From positions 62,001 to 126,000 of the forward strand of contig NZ_JAUSUV010000004.1 of NCBI RefSeq assembly GCF_030814315.1: 64,000 nucleotides of DNA, read 5' to 3'. Shown piece after piece: positions 30,644 to 39,810 of this stretch. Position numbers and translations under genes: made by a program. The DNA is from Croceifilum oryzae. Its GTDB lineage: Bacteria > Bacillota > Bacilli > Thermoactinomycetales > Thermoactinomycetaceae. Every line of letters starts with the position of its first letter. The first letter of the stretch is position 1. The notes under the pieces were generated by a model. The model ran no database searches. It was not told where the DNA came from and was given only the letters and a program-made list of their open reading frames with translations.

Positions 30644-31885
30644 GTGATCATAAAGCATACTCTTCCCAATGGAGTGAGGATTGTGGCGGAGTCTATTCCG
30701 CATGTCCGCTCAATTGCCTTGGGAATTTGGACGGGAGCGGGTTCTGAAAGAGAGACACCCCAAAATAATGGGATCTCGCATTTTATCGAACACATGTTAT
30801 TTAAAGGAACGGCAACGCGGACCGCTCGTCAATTAGCAGAGAGTTTCGATGAAATTGGCGGACAAGTAAATGCTTTTACCGCAAAAGAGATGACTTGTTA
30901 TTATGCGAAAGTGTTAGATGAACATTTTCCAACTGCTTTAGATATCTTAACCGATATGCTCTTTCATTCTGAGTTTCGTTCGGAAGAGATTGAAAAAGAG
31001 AAGAAAGTGATTATCGAAGAAGTTCGCATGGTAGAGGATACTCCAGATGATCTCGTACATGACTTATTAGCAGAAGCTTCTCTAGGTAATCATTCACTAG
31101 GTCTTCCGGTCATTGGTACAGTTGAAAATATTCAATCTTACACACGAGATCAACTTTTATCTTATATGAATGATCATTATCATCCGCATAATGTGATTGT
31201 GTCTATTGCAGGGAATTTACCAGAGAATTTCTTACAACAAATTGAAGAGAAATTTGCAAATTACTCGGGAAGTCAGGTCCAATCAGCTATGGATCTACCT
31301 GTCTTTACTCCACAACAAAGAATAAAGCAAAAAGTGACAGAGCAAACGCATCTCTGTGTTGGTTTACCGGGTCTGGCGATCGGGAATTCTCGTTTATATC
31401 AGCTTATTTTATTGAATAATATCTTGGGAGGCAATATGAGCTCTCGGTTATTTCAGGAGATTCGCGAGGAACGAGGTCTTGCTTATTCGGTCTTCTCGTA
31501 TCACTCCGCACATAAGGAAACAGGGGTATTTGCTATATATGCAGGGACTGCACCTGGTCAGGAAGAAGAAGTTATGGACGTGATTCACCATACTTTGGAT
31601 CAAGTTATGGCACATGGGATAACGGATTCAGAGCTCAGAAAGGCAAAAGAGCAATTGAAAAGTAGCATCATGTTGGGCCTAGAAAGTACCAACAATCGTA
31701 TGAGCCGATTGGGGCGTAATGAAATTTTGTTAGGACGACATTACACATTAGATGAAATTATGGAACATGTGACATGTACAACACTCGATGAATTGAATGA
31801 GATGGCACGTACCACCCTCTCATCACCCATGTCATTGGCGATTATCTCACCAGATGGCAAGGTACCTAATTCTTTTCGAGGCTAG
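30644..31885 (+). CDS. mlpA: M16-family zinc protease MlpA (YmxG)
   Basis: A 413-residue M16 (pitrilysin/processing peptidase-like) zinc protease. The inverted zinc motif HFIEH is at 46-50, with the distal glutamate in VIIEEVRM. The second, inactive half contains [21 protein letters not shown], typical of the family. I placed the start at the GTG 30644, 6 bases after GGGGG, giving [13 protein letters not shown]; the ATG at 30638 abuts that site. The B. subtilis homologue is linked to control of protease genes. Confidence 0.93.
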   Translation: MIIKHTLPNGVRIVAESIPHVRSIALGIWTGAGSERETPQNNGISHFIEHMLFKGTATRTARQLAESFDEIGGQVNAFTAKEMTCYYAKVLDEHFPTALDILTDMLFHSEFRSEEIEKEKKVIIEEVRMVEDTPDDLVHDLLAEASLGNHSLGLPVIGTVENIQSYTRDQLLSYMNDHYHPHNVIVSIAGNLPENFLQQIEEKFANYSGSQVQSAMDLPVFTPQQRIKQKVTEQTHLCVGLPGLAIGNSRLYQLILLNNILGGNMSSRLFQEIREERGLAYSVFSYHSAHKETGVFAIYAGTAPGQEEEVMDVIHHTLDQVMAHGITDSELRKAKEQLKSSIMLGLESTNNRMSRLGRNEILLGRHYTLDEIMEHVTCTTLDELNEMARTTLSSPMSLAIISPDGKVPNSFRG

Positions 31886-31896
31886 GAGAAATGGAT

Positions 31897-32340
31897 ATGG
31901 AACGCATACAAATCATGATTTTACCAGGAAATGAAGATCTTCCTAAAATCGAACAGATGTCTCAAGGCGCAAGTGGCTTCGATTTACGGGCCGCTCTTTC
32001 GGAGACACTTGTGCTAGAGCCAGGAAAACGAAAGCTGATTCCAACGGGTCTTGCGATGGCAATGCCAATTGGTTTAGAAGCACAGGTTCGTCCTAGAAGC
32101 GGACTAGCTCTAAAGCATGGGATTACGGTGCTCAATACACCTGGTACGATTGATGCAGATTATCGCGGCGAAATTGGTGTAATCCTCATCAACTTTGGTG
32201 AAGAACCATTTGAAATTCGCCGTGGAGACCGAATTGCGCAATTGGTATTTCAACAGGTTGCATCTGTAAAATTAGTAGAAGTAGAACAACTAGAAGAAAC
32301 AGCTAGAGGAACAGGTGGATTTGGACATACAGGGAAATAG
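31897..32340 (+). CDS. dut: Deoxyuridine 5'-triphosphate nucleotidohydrolase
   Basis: A 147-residue trimeric dUTPase that hydrolyses dUTP to dUMP and keeps uracil out of DNA. All five motifs are seen in order: [42 protein letters not shown] and [10 protein letters not shown]. The second ATG (31897) has the better spacing (8 bases) from AGGAG. It is chromosomal in context, between mlpA and a Spo0E-like gene, with no phage genes nearby. Confidence 0.97.
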   Translation: MERIQIMILPGNEDLPKIEQMSQGASGFDLRAALSETLVLEPGKRKLIPTGLAMAMPIGLEAQVRPRSGLALKHGITVLNTPGTIDADYRGEIGVILINFGEEPFEIRRGDRIAQLVFQQVASVKLVEVEQLEETARGTGGFGHTGK

Positions 32341-32355
32341 AAAGAGGGTGTCCAC

Positions 32356-32538
32356 TTGACGGGTACACTGCGAATGAAACGTTTAGAAGCGGAGATTGAG
32401 ATCCTTCGCTCCAAATTACATCGAATGGTCAATGGAAACCCTGCTCACCTGAAAGACTCACGAGTTTTAAGCATTAGCCAAAAATTAGATCTCCTTATTA
32501 ATGAGATTCAACGTGAGAAAATGAAGCTGGTCAAATAA
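32356..32538 (+). CDS. Spo0E-like aspartyl-phosphate phosphatase
   Basis: A 60-residue helical protein with the Spo0E signature S-x-x-L-D-x-L-I in SQKLDLLINEIQ (about 43-54). Family members dephosphorylate Spo0A-P and delay sporulation. The TTG start lies 6 bases after GAGGG. It follows dut by 15 bp and is closed by a terminator, so it is transcribed with mlpA-dut. Whether it acts on Spo0A here is inferred from the motif. Confidence 0.85.
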   Translation: MTGTLRMKRLEAEIEILRSKLHRMVNGNPAHLKDSRVLSISQKLDLLINEIQREKMKLVK

Positions 32539-32556
32539 AATACTCTAGCTTAATTC

Positions 32557-32588
32557 AAATACCCTTACCATTGGTTGAGGGTATTTTT
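32557..32588 (+). terminator. Terminator after the Spo0E-like gene
   Basis: Stem AAATACCCT/AGGGTATTT with an inner ACC/GGT pairing, followed by T residues. Confidence 0.88.
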
Positions 32589-32615
32589 AATGAATTTATA
32601 TCTTTCAAAAATTGA

Positions 32616-32645
32616 TCATTGTCCTATGCCTGCTCACATAATATA
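32616..32645 (+). promoter_or_regulatory. Possible sporulation (sigma-E/sigma-K) promoter of ymxH-dpaAB
   Basis: TCATTGT, 14 bases, then CATAATAT resembles sigma-E (KMATATT-N14-CATACAAT). CATAATATA also fits the sigma-K -10 pattern CATAnnnTA. The dipicolinate synthase genes downstream are mother-cell genes in Bacillus, which supports the call. Confidence 0.5.
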
Positions 32646-32704
32646 AACCAATATATCTTATAAACTGAAAAGTAATGATAGCGAATTTAAAGGGGAGTCG
32701 AAAA

Positions 32705-32947
32705 ATGCGCTGGAGTGAGATGGCGAATAAAGAGTGCGTTGATCTAACAAGTGGGGAGCGTTTAGGTTCATTTTCCCATGCCGATCTGGTGATTGACCCA
32801 AATAGTGGACAGATTGAAAGCATTTTAATTCCAATGGGTGGCACCTCGGTCTTTAAAAAGCGAAGTCATGAGGTGCGTGTAGCTTGGGGAATGATTCGAA
32901 AAGTGGGACCTGAGATGGTCATTATCGATTCGGGCAGGAGATCCTAA
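32705..32947 (+). CDS. ymxH: YlmC/YmxH family PRC-barrel sporulation protein
   Basis: An 80-residue small PRC-barrel protein of the YlmC/YmxH family. It has the conserved RLGSFSHADLVIDPNSGQI core. The start is the ATG after AAGGGGAG; 10 upstream codons are excluded. It precedes dpaA as in B. subtilis. The function is unknown in the family; location suggests a sporulation role. Confidence 0.9.
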   Translation: MRWSEMANKECVDLTSGERLGSFSHADLVIDPNSGQIESILIPMGGTSVFKKRSHEVRVAWGMIRKVGPEMVIIDSGRRS

Positions 32948-33042
32948 AAAAGAGGTAACCGTGTTGGGCGTGTATACATATGATGCTGATAGATAGCCCA
33001 AAAGGGAGGACTAAAGCCTACCTGGGGAAAGGAGTAGAAGCG

Positions 33043-33942
33043 ATGCTGATTGGCAAGCATGTCGTCTTCCTCGGTGGCGATGCCAGGCAACTGGAAGTCA
33101 TCAAAAGCTGCATCGAAATGAATGCAAAAGTAAGCCTAATTGGCTTTGATAATTTGCAGAGTCCATTTAGTGGAGCCACCCAACGCCGACTAACAAAAAA
33201 GGTCTTATCCCAAGCGGATATCCTCGTTCTTCCTATCATCGGAACAGATGATCAAGGGAAAATCAGCAGTGTATTTACCTCAGAAGAGATCTATTTAACT
33301 GAAGAACATATTAAAGCACTCCCAAGCCATTGTCTTCTCTTTACAGGACTTGCAAAAACCTATTTAAAGAACTTATGTGAGAGCAATCAAGTCAACTATT
33401 TTGAATTGATGATGCGAGATGATGTTGCAATCTACAACTCGATTCCGACTGTTGAAGGTGCTCTTATGATGGCCATTCAAAATGCCGATATTACCCTTCA
33501 TGATTCGCAAACTATCGTACTCGGACTAGGGAGAGTGGGGTTATCTTTAGCAAGAGTTCTGCAAGCCATTGGAGCCCATGTGAAAGTGGGGGTACGCAAA
33601 TCAGATGATTATGCCCGTGCCTTTGAGATGGGATTAAATCCTTTCTATACATCAGAGTTAGGGGAGCAAGTAGAAAATGCGGATTTTATCTTTAATACTG
33701 TACCTGCTGTGATCTTAGATTCTGCCGTCTTAAGTCATTCTCCCTATGATGTTGTGATTATCGATTTAGCCTCGAAGCCAGGTGGAGTGGATTTTGAATT
33801 TGCTAAAAAGCGTGGGATTAAAGCGATTCTAGCACCTAGTTTACCAGGTATTGTTGCACCCAAAACAGCTGGTAAAATCATCGCTCGTACGATGATGAAA
33901 TTGATGGTGGAGAATGTAGCCGAGGAGGGAAATCTACAATGA
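33043..33942 (+). CDS. dpaA: Dipicolinate synthase subunit A
   Basis: A 299-residue subunit of dipicolinic acid synthase (SpoVFA), which oxidises the dapA product to DPA in the mother cell. It starts MLIGKHVVFLGGDARQLEVI, 8 bases after AAAGGAG; 21 upstream in-frame codons lack homology. The Rossmann NAD(P) motif VLGLGRVGLSLA and RDDVAIYNSIPTVEG are diagnostic. The stop overlaps the dpaB start by 4 bp, so the subunits are co-translated. Confidence 0.96.
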   Translation: MLIGKHVVFLGGDARQLEVIKSCIEMNAKVSLIGFDNLQSPFSGATQRRLTKKVLSQADILVLPIIGTDDQGKISSVFTSEEIYLTEEHIKALPSHCLLFTGLAKTYLKNLCESNQVNYFELMMRDDVAIYNSIPTVEGALMMAIQNADITLHDSQTIVLGLGRVGLSLARVLQAIGAHVKVGVRKSDDYARAFEMGLNPFYTSELGEQVENADFIFNTVPAVILDSAVLSHSPYDVVIIDLASKPGGVDFEFAKKRGIKAILAPSLPGIVAPKTAGKIIARTMMKLMVENVAEEGNLQ

Positions 33943-34541
33943 ACTTTAGTGGATTGACCGTTGGATTCGCATTGTCAGGTTCCCATTGTACTCATGATGA
34001 AGTTTTACCGCAGATGAGAAGGCTTACAGAGCTAGGTGCTAACATCGTTCCTATTATTTCTCATACCGTTGCGACCGTAGATTCACGTTTTGGGACAGCG
34101 GAAGATTGGAAAGCAAAGATTGAAGAAATTACAGGGAAGCGCCCTTTTAGTACCGTTCAAGAAACGGAGCCCATTGGACCTTCGAAAATGTTAGACTGTT
34201 TAGTAGTGGCTCCATGTACAGGAAATACGTTAGCCCGATTAGCTAATGCTTTAACCGATGGACCTGTTTTAATGGCCGCCAAAGCGCAGATGAGAAATCA
34301 TCGCCCAGTGGTATTAGCGATTTCTACCAATGATGCTCTAGGACTGAATGCGCAAAATCTGGCTCGTCTCCTAGCGGCAAAAGATATTTACTTTGTTCCG
34401 TTTGGTCAGGATGCGCCTGAGAAAAAGCCAAAATCGATGGTAGCACGTATGGAGCTCATACCTGACACAGTTCTAGAAGCGATAGAAGGAAGACAATTGC
34501 AACCTTTGATAGTTGAAAAATACCGCTATTTCCCCTCATAA
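33939..34541 (+). CDS. dpaB: Dipicolinate synthase subunit B (flavoprotein family)
   Basis: A 200-residue flavoprotein-fold subunit of dipicolinate synthase (SpoVFB). VGFALSGSHCTHDEVLP and CLVVAPCTGNTLARLANALTDGPVLMA are conserved in the family. It pairs with DpaA to supply DPA for the spore core. A hairpin with a T run lies between dpaB and asd, separating sporulation transcription from vegetative asd-dapG-dapA. Confidence 0.95.
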   Translation: MNFSGLTVGFALSGSHCTHDEVLPQMRRLTELGANIVPIISHTVATVDSRFGTAEDWKAKIEEITGKRPFSTVQETEPIGPSKMLDCLVVAPCTGNTLARLANALTDGPVLMAAKAQMRNHRPVVLAISTNDALGLNAQNLARLLAAKDIYFVPFGQDAPEKKPKSMVARMELIPDTVLEAIEGRQLQPLIVEKYRYFPS

Positions 34542-34602
34542 TAGAAGAGGATGTTTGATTGAGCTTGTAACGTGTTAAATAAAATAGAGTTTGTATGGTG
34601 CG

Positions 34603-34632
34603 GGCTGGCACTTCGAGCGGCTAGCCTTTTTA
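34603..34632 (+). terminator. Terminator between dpaB and asd
   Basis: 7-bp stem GGCTGGC/GCTAGCC (one G-T wobble) with a 10-base loop, followed by TTTTTAT. Confidence 0.75.
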
Positions 34633-34693
34633 TCAAAAAATAGAGATCAGACAGCAATTGAGTTGACTGTTTGCAGGAATGGAGAGGACATTC

Positions 34694-35737
34694 ATGTCAA
34701 AGCAAGGCTATACTGTTGCAGTTGTAGGAGCTACGGGAGCAGTAGGGACTCAGATGATTGCGTTTCTCGAAAAAAGAAACTTTCCTGTCGGAGAACTACG
34801 TCCGCTAGCATCAAAGCGTTCTGCTGGACAGACTATCACATTCCGTGGACAAGAAATTGCGATTCAAGAGGCGACTCCAGAAGCATTTGAAGGAGTGGAT
34901 ATCGCTCTTTTTAGTGCAGGTGGGAGTATTAGTGAGCGTTTAGCTCCAGAAGCTGTAAAGCGTGGAGCAGTAGTGATTGATAATACAAGTGCATTCCGCA
35001 TGGCACCCGATGTACCACTTGTTGTTCCAGAGGTAAATCGCCATGCTCTTCAAAAACATAATGGCTTAATTGCGAATCCAAACTGTTCTACGATTCAAAT
35101 GGTGGTGGCATTAAAGCCGCTTTATGATCGTTACGGAATGGATCGAGTAATCGTATCAACTTATCAATCCGTATCTGGGGCTGGTTGGGAAGCGATTGAA
35201 GAATTACAACAACAATCGAAGTCAGTGCTATCGGGTGAAGTGATGGAATGTAATGCTCTCCCTCAAGGTAGCTTACATTATCCAATCGCTTTTAACGTTA
35301 TTCCGCAAATTGATGTGGGCCTTGATAACGGATTTACCAATGAAGAGATGAAGATGGTAAATGAAACGAAAAAGATTTTCGAAGATGATCGCATTGGTGT
35401 AACCGCTACTTGTGTTCGAGTTCCGGTATTCCGTGGGCATAGTGAATCTGTGTATGTTGAATTACAACAGGATTTTGATTTAGCAGAAGTACGTGAGCTA
35501 TTAGCAAATGCGGACGGAATAGTGGTTCAAGATAATCTGTCTGAAAAAGAGTACCCGATGCCACTTCAGAGTGCAGAGGATACCAGAACCTTTGTAGGTC
35601 GTATTCGCCGTGACTTGACACATGAAAGAGGACTAAACATGTGGATCGTCTCGGATAATTTACTTAAAGGCGCAGCTACCAATGCCATTGAAATCGCTGA
35701 AGCGCTGGTTGCAGATGGGCTGGTAAGAAGGGGTTAA
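34694..35737 (+). CDS. asd: Aspartate-semialdehyde dehydrogenase
   Basis: A 347-residue NADPH-dependent enzyme converting aspartyl phosphate to the semialdehyde for lysine, DAP, methionine and threonine. The nucleotide motif VGATGAVG (11-18), catalytic Cys131 in NPNCSTIQ and the histidine in VFRGHSESV are intact. The start is the ATG after GGAGAGG, not the ATG 15 bases earlier. It begins the asd-dapG-dapA unit. No lysine riboswitch is visible in the 150-bp upstream gap. Confidence 0.97.
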   Translation: MSKQGYTVAVVGATGAVGTQMIAFLEKRNFPVGELRPLASKRSAGQTITFRGQEIAIQEATPEAFEGVDIALFSAGGSISERLAPEAVKRGAVVIDNTSAFRMAPDVPLVVPEVNRHALQKHNGLIANPNCSTIQMVVALKPLYDRYGMDRVIVSTYQSVSGAGWEAIEELQQQSKSVLSGEVMECNALPQGSLHYPIAFNVIPQIDVGLDNGFTNEEMKMVNETKKIFEDDRIGVTATCVRVPVFRGHSESVYVELQQDFDLAEVRELLANADGIVVQDNLSEKEYPMPLQSAEDTRTFVGRIRRDLTHERGLNMWIVSDNLLKGAATNAIEIAEALVADGLVRRG

Positions 35738-35739
35738 TC

Positions 35740-36966
35740 ATGAAAATCTTAGTACAAAAATTCGGAGGCACCTCCGTTGCTACGTCTGAAACACGGGATC
35801 GGGTGTTGCACCATATTAAAAGTGCTCTCGCTGATGGATATAGCCTTGTTGTTGTACTGTCAGCGATGGGACGAAAAGGTGAACCTTACGCAACCGATAC
35901 ATTTTTAGAGTTGATCCATCATAATGGAGCTGGTTTAGCACCAAGAGAATTAGACTTGCTACTTCATTGCGGAGAACTGATATCTTCTTCTGTTTTTTCA
36001 AGCATGCTACATCTAAATGGAATTGATCATGTTGTACTTACTGGTGGACAAGCGGGAATTATCACCAATGACAACTTTACCAATGCACAAATTGTTGATT
36101 TACAGCCAAAGCGAATCACACAAGAATTGCAACGCGGAAAAGTGGTCATTGTGGCTGGTTTCCAAGGAATGACCGAAGAGGGAGAGATCACAACCTTAGG
36201 GCGTGGGGGAAGCGATACTTCGGCAACTGCACTTGGAGTTGCTCTTAATGCAGACTGTATAGATATTTTTACAGATGTAGAAGGAGTTTTGACGGCAGAT
36301 CCACGAATCGTTGAGGATGCAATGCCACTTCATACGGTAACGTATACCGAAATGTGTAATTTAGCCTTTCAAGGAGCTAAAGTTGTCCATCCCCGTGCGG
36401 TTGAGATTGCGATGCAAACCAATGTCCCGATTCGCGTTCGATCGACGATGTCTGACCATCCTGGTACGTTGGTGATGAGTCGCCCTGAGACGGATCGTCT
36501 CGCTGGTGAACTAAGTGATCGCTTAATAACAGGGATTACACAGATGGCTAATGTGACTCAAATCAAAATTGCGGCGAAGCAGGGACAATTTGACTTACAA
36601 CTAAAAGTATTTAAAGAGATGGCTGATCACGGAATTAGTGTAGATTTTATTAGTGTAAACCCAAGTGGGATCGCATACACTGTAAACGACGCTTTAGCAG
36701 GAAAAGCAGAACAGATCTTACGCGAATTAGATCTAGAGCCAGAACTAAGCCCAAACTGTGCCAAAGTCTCTACCGTAGGTGCTGGCATAACAGGTGTCCC
36801 TGGAGTGATGGCGAAAATTTTAGAAGCGCTAACGGAAGAAGATATCCAAGTACTACAATCAGCTGACTCGCATACTACGATTTGGGTGTTAGTTCAAGGT
36901 GAAGATATGATCCGTGCCGTTCGAGCTCTGCACCGTAAATTTGAATTGCATCGTGTTAATGATTAA
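35740..36966 (+). CDS. dapG: Aspartokinase I (DapG type)
   Basis: A 408-residue aspartate kinase. The catalytic domain begins MKILVQKFGGTSVA and includes TTLGRGGSDTSATALG. Two ACT domains occupy about 260-405 (VSTVGAGITGVPGVMAKIL). In B. subtilis the enzyme from this locus is the meso-diaminopimelate-sensitive isozyme, which assigns it to cell wall and spore DPA supply. It starts 2 bp after asd, so it is coupled. Confidence 0.95.
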   Translation: MKILVQKFGGTSVATSETRDRVLHHIKSALADGYSLVVVLSAMGRKGEPYATDTFLELIHHNGAGLAPRELDLLLHCGELISSSVFSSMLHLNGIDHVVLTGGQAGIITNDNFTNAQIVDLQPKRITQELQRGKVVIVAGFQGMTEEGEITTLGRGGSDTSATALGVALNADCIDIFTDVEGVLTADPRIVEDAMPLHTVTYTEMCNLAFQGAKVVHPRAVEIAMQTNVPIRVRSTMSDHPGTLVMSRPETDRLAGELSDRLITGITQMANVTQIKIAAKQGQFDLQLKVFKEMADHGISVDFISVNPSGIAYTVNDALAGKAEQILRELDLEPELSPNCAKVSTVGAGITGVPGVMAKILEALTEEDIQVLQSADSHTTIWVLVQGEDMIRAVRALHRKFELHRVND

Positions 36967-36980
36967 GCAGGAGGGATTTT

Positions 36981-37856
36981 ATGAATTTTGGACGAATGAT
37001 TACGGCGATGTGCACCCCGTTTGATTCCAATTTACAAATTGATTGGAATAAGCAAGAGGCACTCATTGAACATCTGATTGCAACAGGTACAGATACTATC
37101 GTGGTTTCGGGTACGACAGCAGAATCTCCGACCCTTACCAAAGAAGAAAAATGTAAACTATTTTCCTTTACGCTAGAAAAAGTAAATAAACGGGTAAAAG
37201 TGATCGCTGGAACAGGGAGTAACTCCACAGCAGATACGATTGCCCTAACGAAGCAAGCAGAGGAAATCGGTGTAGATGGAGTTATGTTGGTAGCTCCTTA
37301 TTATAATCGTCCTTCTCAAGAAGGGCTCTATCAACATTTTGCAGCTATTCATAATGAGACAAAACTTCCTCTCATGATTTATAATGTTCCGGGACGTACA
37401 AGTGTAAATATTTCGACGGAGACTCTCGTACGTTTAGCAGCATTACCAAATGTAGTGGCAATCAAAGAAGCGAGTGGAAGCATCTCACAGATCTCTGACG
37501 TAATTCGTCTCGTTCCGAAAGATGTAGCTGTATATAGTGGTGATGATGCCTTAACGCTCCCTGTCTTAGCATTAGGAGGAGCTGGAGTAGTAAGTGTTGC
37601 GAGCCATGTAGTAGGAGTAGAGATGAACCAAATGATCGATGCTTTCTTCGAGGGTAACCATCAAGAAGCACAAGCGATTCATCATACATTAACCCCGGTA
37701 TTCCACGGACTTTTCTTTACAACTAGTCCTGGACCTTTAAAATATGCTTTATCCCGTATGGAATTGATGGAAGAGCATGTTCGTTTACCGCTTGTAACGT
37801 TAACACCTGAGGAAAAAGGTACAGCAGACGTTTGGATAAAGGCATTTTATAGTTAA
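36981..37856 (+). CDS. dapA: 4-hydroxy-tetrahydrodipicolinate synthase
   Basis: A 291-residue class I aldolase condensing pyruvate with aspartate semialdehyde. The Schiff-base lysine is Lys162 in AIKEASG, with Tyr134 in MIYNVPGRT and the VSGTTAESPTL loop. AESP replaces the common GESA/GEAA at that loop. Its product is the branch point to lysine, meso-DAP and, through DpaAB upstream, dipicolinate. The unit ends with a strong terminator. Confidence 0.97.
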   Translation: MNFGRMITAMCTPFDSNLQIDWNKQEALIEHLIATGTDTIVVSGTTAESPTLTKEEKCKLFSFTLEKVNKRVKVIAGTGSNSTADTIALTKQAEEIGVDGVMLVAPYYNRPSQEGLYQHFAAIHNETKLPLMIYNVPGRTSVNISTETLVRLAALPNVVAIKEASGSISQISDVIRLVPKDVAVYSGDDALTLPVLALGGAGVVSVASHVVGVEMNQMIDAFFEGNHQEAQAIHHTLTPVFHGLFFTTSPGPLKYALSRMELMEEHVRLPLVTLTPEEKGTADVWIKAFYS

Positions 37857-37861
37857 GTTTT

Positions 37862-37904
37862 AAAGATACCTCTTACGGTCAACCCAAAGAGGTATCTTTT
37901 TTTT
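37862..37904 (+). terminator. Terminator of asd-dapG-dapA
   Basis: 13-bp perfect stem AAAGATACCTCTT/AAGAGGTATCTTT, 12-base loop, followed by an eight-base T run. Confidence 0.94.
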
Positions 37905-37911
37905 GTTCTAC

Positions 37912-37941
37912 TTGCAACATTAAATTTGAATCGTATATAAT
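37912..37941 (+). promoter_or_regulatory. Sigma-A promoter of the RNase J gene
   Basis: TTGCAA, an 18-base spacer, TATAAT. Confidence 0.82.
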
Positions 37942-38001
37942 AAGAGCAAGTGTGATTTGTGCGGTTTAGGGTGATACGAAAGTTATTAGGAGGTTACAAT
38001 T

Positions 38002-39672
38002 TTGAGTAAGAACCAACGAGGCAATAAGTTATTGATTTTTGCTCTCGGTGGGATGGATGAAATCGGAAAAAATATGTACGCAATTCAATATGGGAATGAT
38101 ATTGTCGTAATCGACGCTGGACTTATGTTCCCGGATGAAGAAATGCTGGGGATCGATGTAGTGATCCCAGACGTGAGTTATCTTGTTGAGAACCAAGATA
38201 AAGTACGGGGAATTATTATTACACATGGACACGAAGATCACATTGGTGGCTTGCCTTATATCTTAAAGCAATTAAAAGTACCACTTTACGCTACTCAATT
38301 AACAATGGGGTTAATTGAGCATAAGCTACGTGAGGCTCATGTTCATGATATTAAGCGCACTGTGATTCATGTAAATTCGGAACTGACGCTTGGACAACTA
38401 AAAGCAACTTTCTTCCAAACAAACCATAGTATTCCAGATTCAGTAGGGGTTTGTGTTGATACACCAGAAGGGGCGGTTGTTCATACAGGCGACTTTAAGT
38501 TTGACATGACTCCAGTGAATGACCAGTATGCAGACTTGCACCGGATGGCTGAACTTGGGAAGAAGGGTGTCCTTTGTCTTCTGTCGGATAGTACCAATGC
38601 AGAACGTCCTGGTTTTACAGGTTCTGAGCAATCCGTAGGTGAAAGTTTAAAAGAAACGTTCCGACATGCGAAGCAACGTATCATTGTTGCTACTTTTGCT
38701 TCCAATATCCATCGTATCCAACAAGTAGTGGATGCATGTGTACTTTACGGAAGAAAATTAGCCGTTGTAGGGCGTAGTATGATCAATGTAATCAATATTG
38801 CTACTGAACTTGGCTATCTTCAAATGCCAGAAGATCTCATTATTGATACCGATGATATTAATCGACTTCCTGGACATAAAGTAGCGGTTATCTCTACTGG
38901 AAGCCAGGGGGAAACCATGTCAGCACTTACGCGTATGGCAAATTCATCTCATCGTAAGGTGGAAATCCTACCTGGAGATACAGTAGTGATTGCGGCTACC
39001 CCAATCCCAGGTAACGAACGCGCGATCGGTAAAACGATAGATCAGTTATTCCGAATTGGTGCTGATGTAGTATATAGTGCAGTTGCCCACGTACACGTGT
39101 CTGGTCACGGTTCTCAAGAAGATCTGAAGCTAATGCTCAGTCTACTAAAACCAAAATATTTTATTCCGATTCATGGTGAGTATCGTATGCTACGTGCTCA
39201 CGCCCAACTTGCCGAAGCGGTAGGCGTACGACCTGAAAATGTATTTATTTGTGATAATGGAGACACAGTCGAGATTGCAAACGGGAGAGCCCGTTACGGT
39301 CCGAAGATCCCAACTGGCAAAGTTCTAATTGATGGACTTGGCGTTGGTGATGTTGGAAACATTGTGTTACGAGATCGGAAGCTTTTATCCCAGGATGGTA
39401 TTCTTGTAGTAGTGGTCACCCTAAGTAAAGAACACGGTACGATCCTTGCTGGACCCGATATCATTTCACGTGGTTTTGTTTATGTTCGAGAATCTGAAAA
39501 GCTTCTTGATGAAGCAAATCATGTGGTTCGTAATACGATGGAACGCTGTATGAAAGATCAAGTAAGCGAATGGGCATCTTTGAAGACGAACATTCGTGAT
39601 TCTCTAAGCAAATTTTTATTTGAACGTACTCGTCGTCGTCCGATGATCCTGCCAATTATCATGGAGGTATAA
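38002..39672 (+). CDS. rnjB: Ribonuclease J
   Basis: A 556-residue RNase J with combined endonuclease and 5'-3' exonuclease activity on mRNA. The metallo-beta-lactamase motif HGHEDH is at 75-80, followed by the beta-CASP domain (LLSDSTNAERPGFTGSE, ISTGSQGE) and the C-terminal domain. HVHVSGHGSQEDL is the conserved motif C region. The TTG start follows TTAGGAGG. In B. subtilis this position holds rnjB; the sequence alone does not separate the RnjA and RnjB types here. Confidence 0.93.
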   Translation: MSKNQRGNKLLIFALGGMDEIGKNMYAIQYGNDIVVIDAGLMFPDEEMLGIDVVIPDVSYLVENQDKVRGIIITHGHEDHIGGLPYILKQLKVPLYATQLTMGLIEHKLREAHVHDIKRTVIHVNSELTLGQLKATFFQTNHSIPDSVGVCVDTPEGAVVHTGDFKFDMTPVNDQYADLHRMAELGKKGVLCLLSDSTNAERPGFTGSEQSVGESLKETFRHAKQRIIVATFASNIHRIQQVVDACVLYGRKLAVVGRSMINVINIATELGYLQMPEDLIIDTDDINRLPGHKVAVISTGSQGETMSALTRMANSSHRKVEILPGDTVVIAATPIPGNERAIGKTIDQLFRIGADVVYSAVAHVHVSGHGSQEDLKLMLSLLKPKYFIPIHGEYRMLRAHAQLAEAVGVRPENVFICDNGDTVEIANGRARYGPKIPTGKVLIDGLGVGDVGNIVLRDRKLLSQDGILVVVVTLSKEHGTILAGPDIISRGFVYVRESEKLLDEANHVVRNTMERCMKDQVSEWASLKTNIRDSLSKFLFERTRRRPMILPIIMEV

Positions 39673-39689
39673 ACCTCTTACACTTACTT

Positions 39690-39726
39690 AAGCTGAGTCC
39701 TTTGAAATCAAGGGATTCAGCTTTTT
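39690..39726 (+). terminator. Terminator after the RNase J gene
   Basis: Stem AAGCTGA/TCAGCTT with inner TCC/GGA and TTG/CAA pairings, followed by TTTTT. Confidence 0.9.
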
Positions 39727-39748
39727 GTTATGCTTCCACAATTCAAAT

Positions 39749-39778
39749 TAACTTTTTCAGACTGATGGGCATAAAATA
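39749..39778 (+). promoter_or_regulatory. Candidate sigma-K or sigma-E promoter of the lipase gene
   Basis: AC (39751-39752), exactly 17 bases, then CATAAAATA fits sigma-K (AC-N16/17-CATAnnnTA). TAACTTT-N14-CATAAAAT also fits sigma-E (5 of 7 and 7 of 8). No sigma-A promoter is visible. Confidence 0.5.
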
Positions 39779-39810
39779 CGAAGATAAACGCCCAGTAGAG
39801 GAGGATTTCT

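Noticed and set aside
34542-34693. Lysine riboswitch before asd
   Set aside because: The gap is too short for an L-box and shows only a terminator hairpin.
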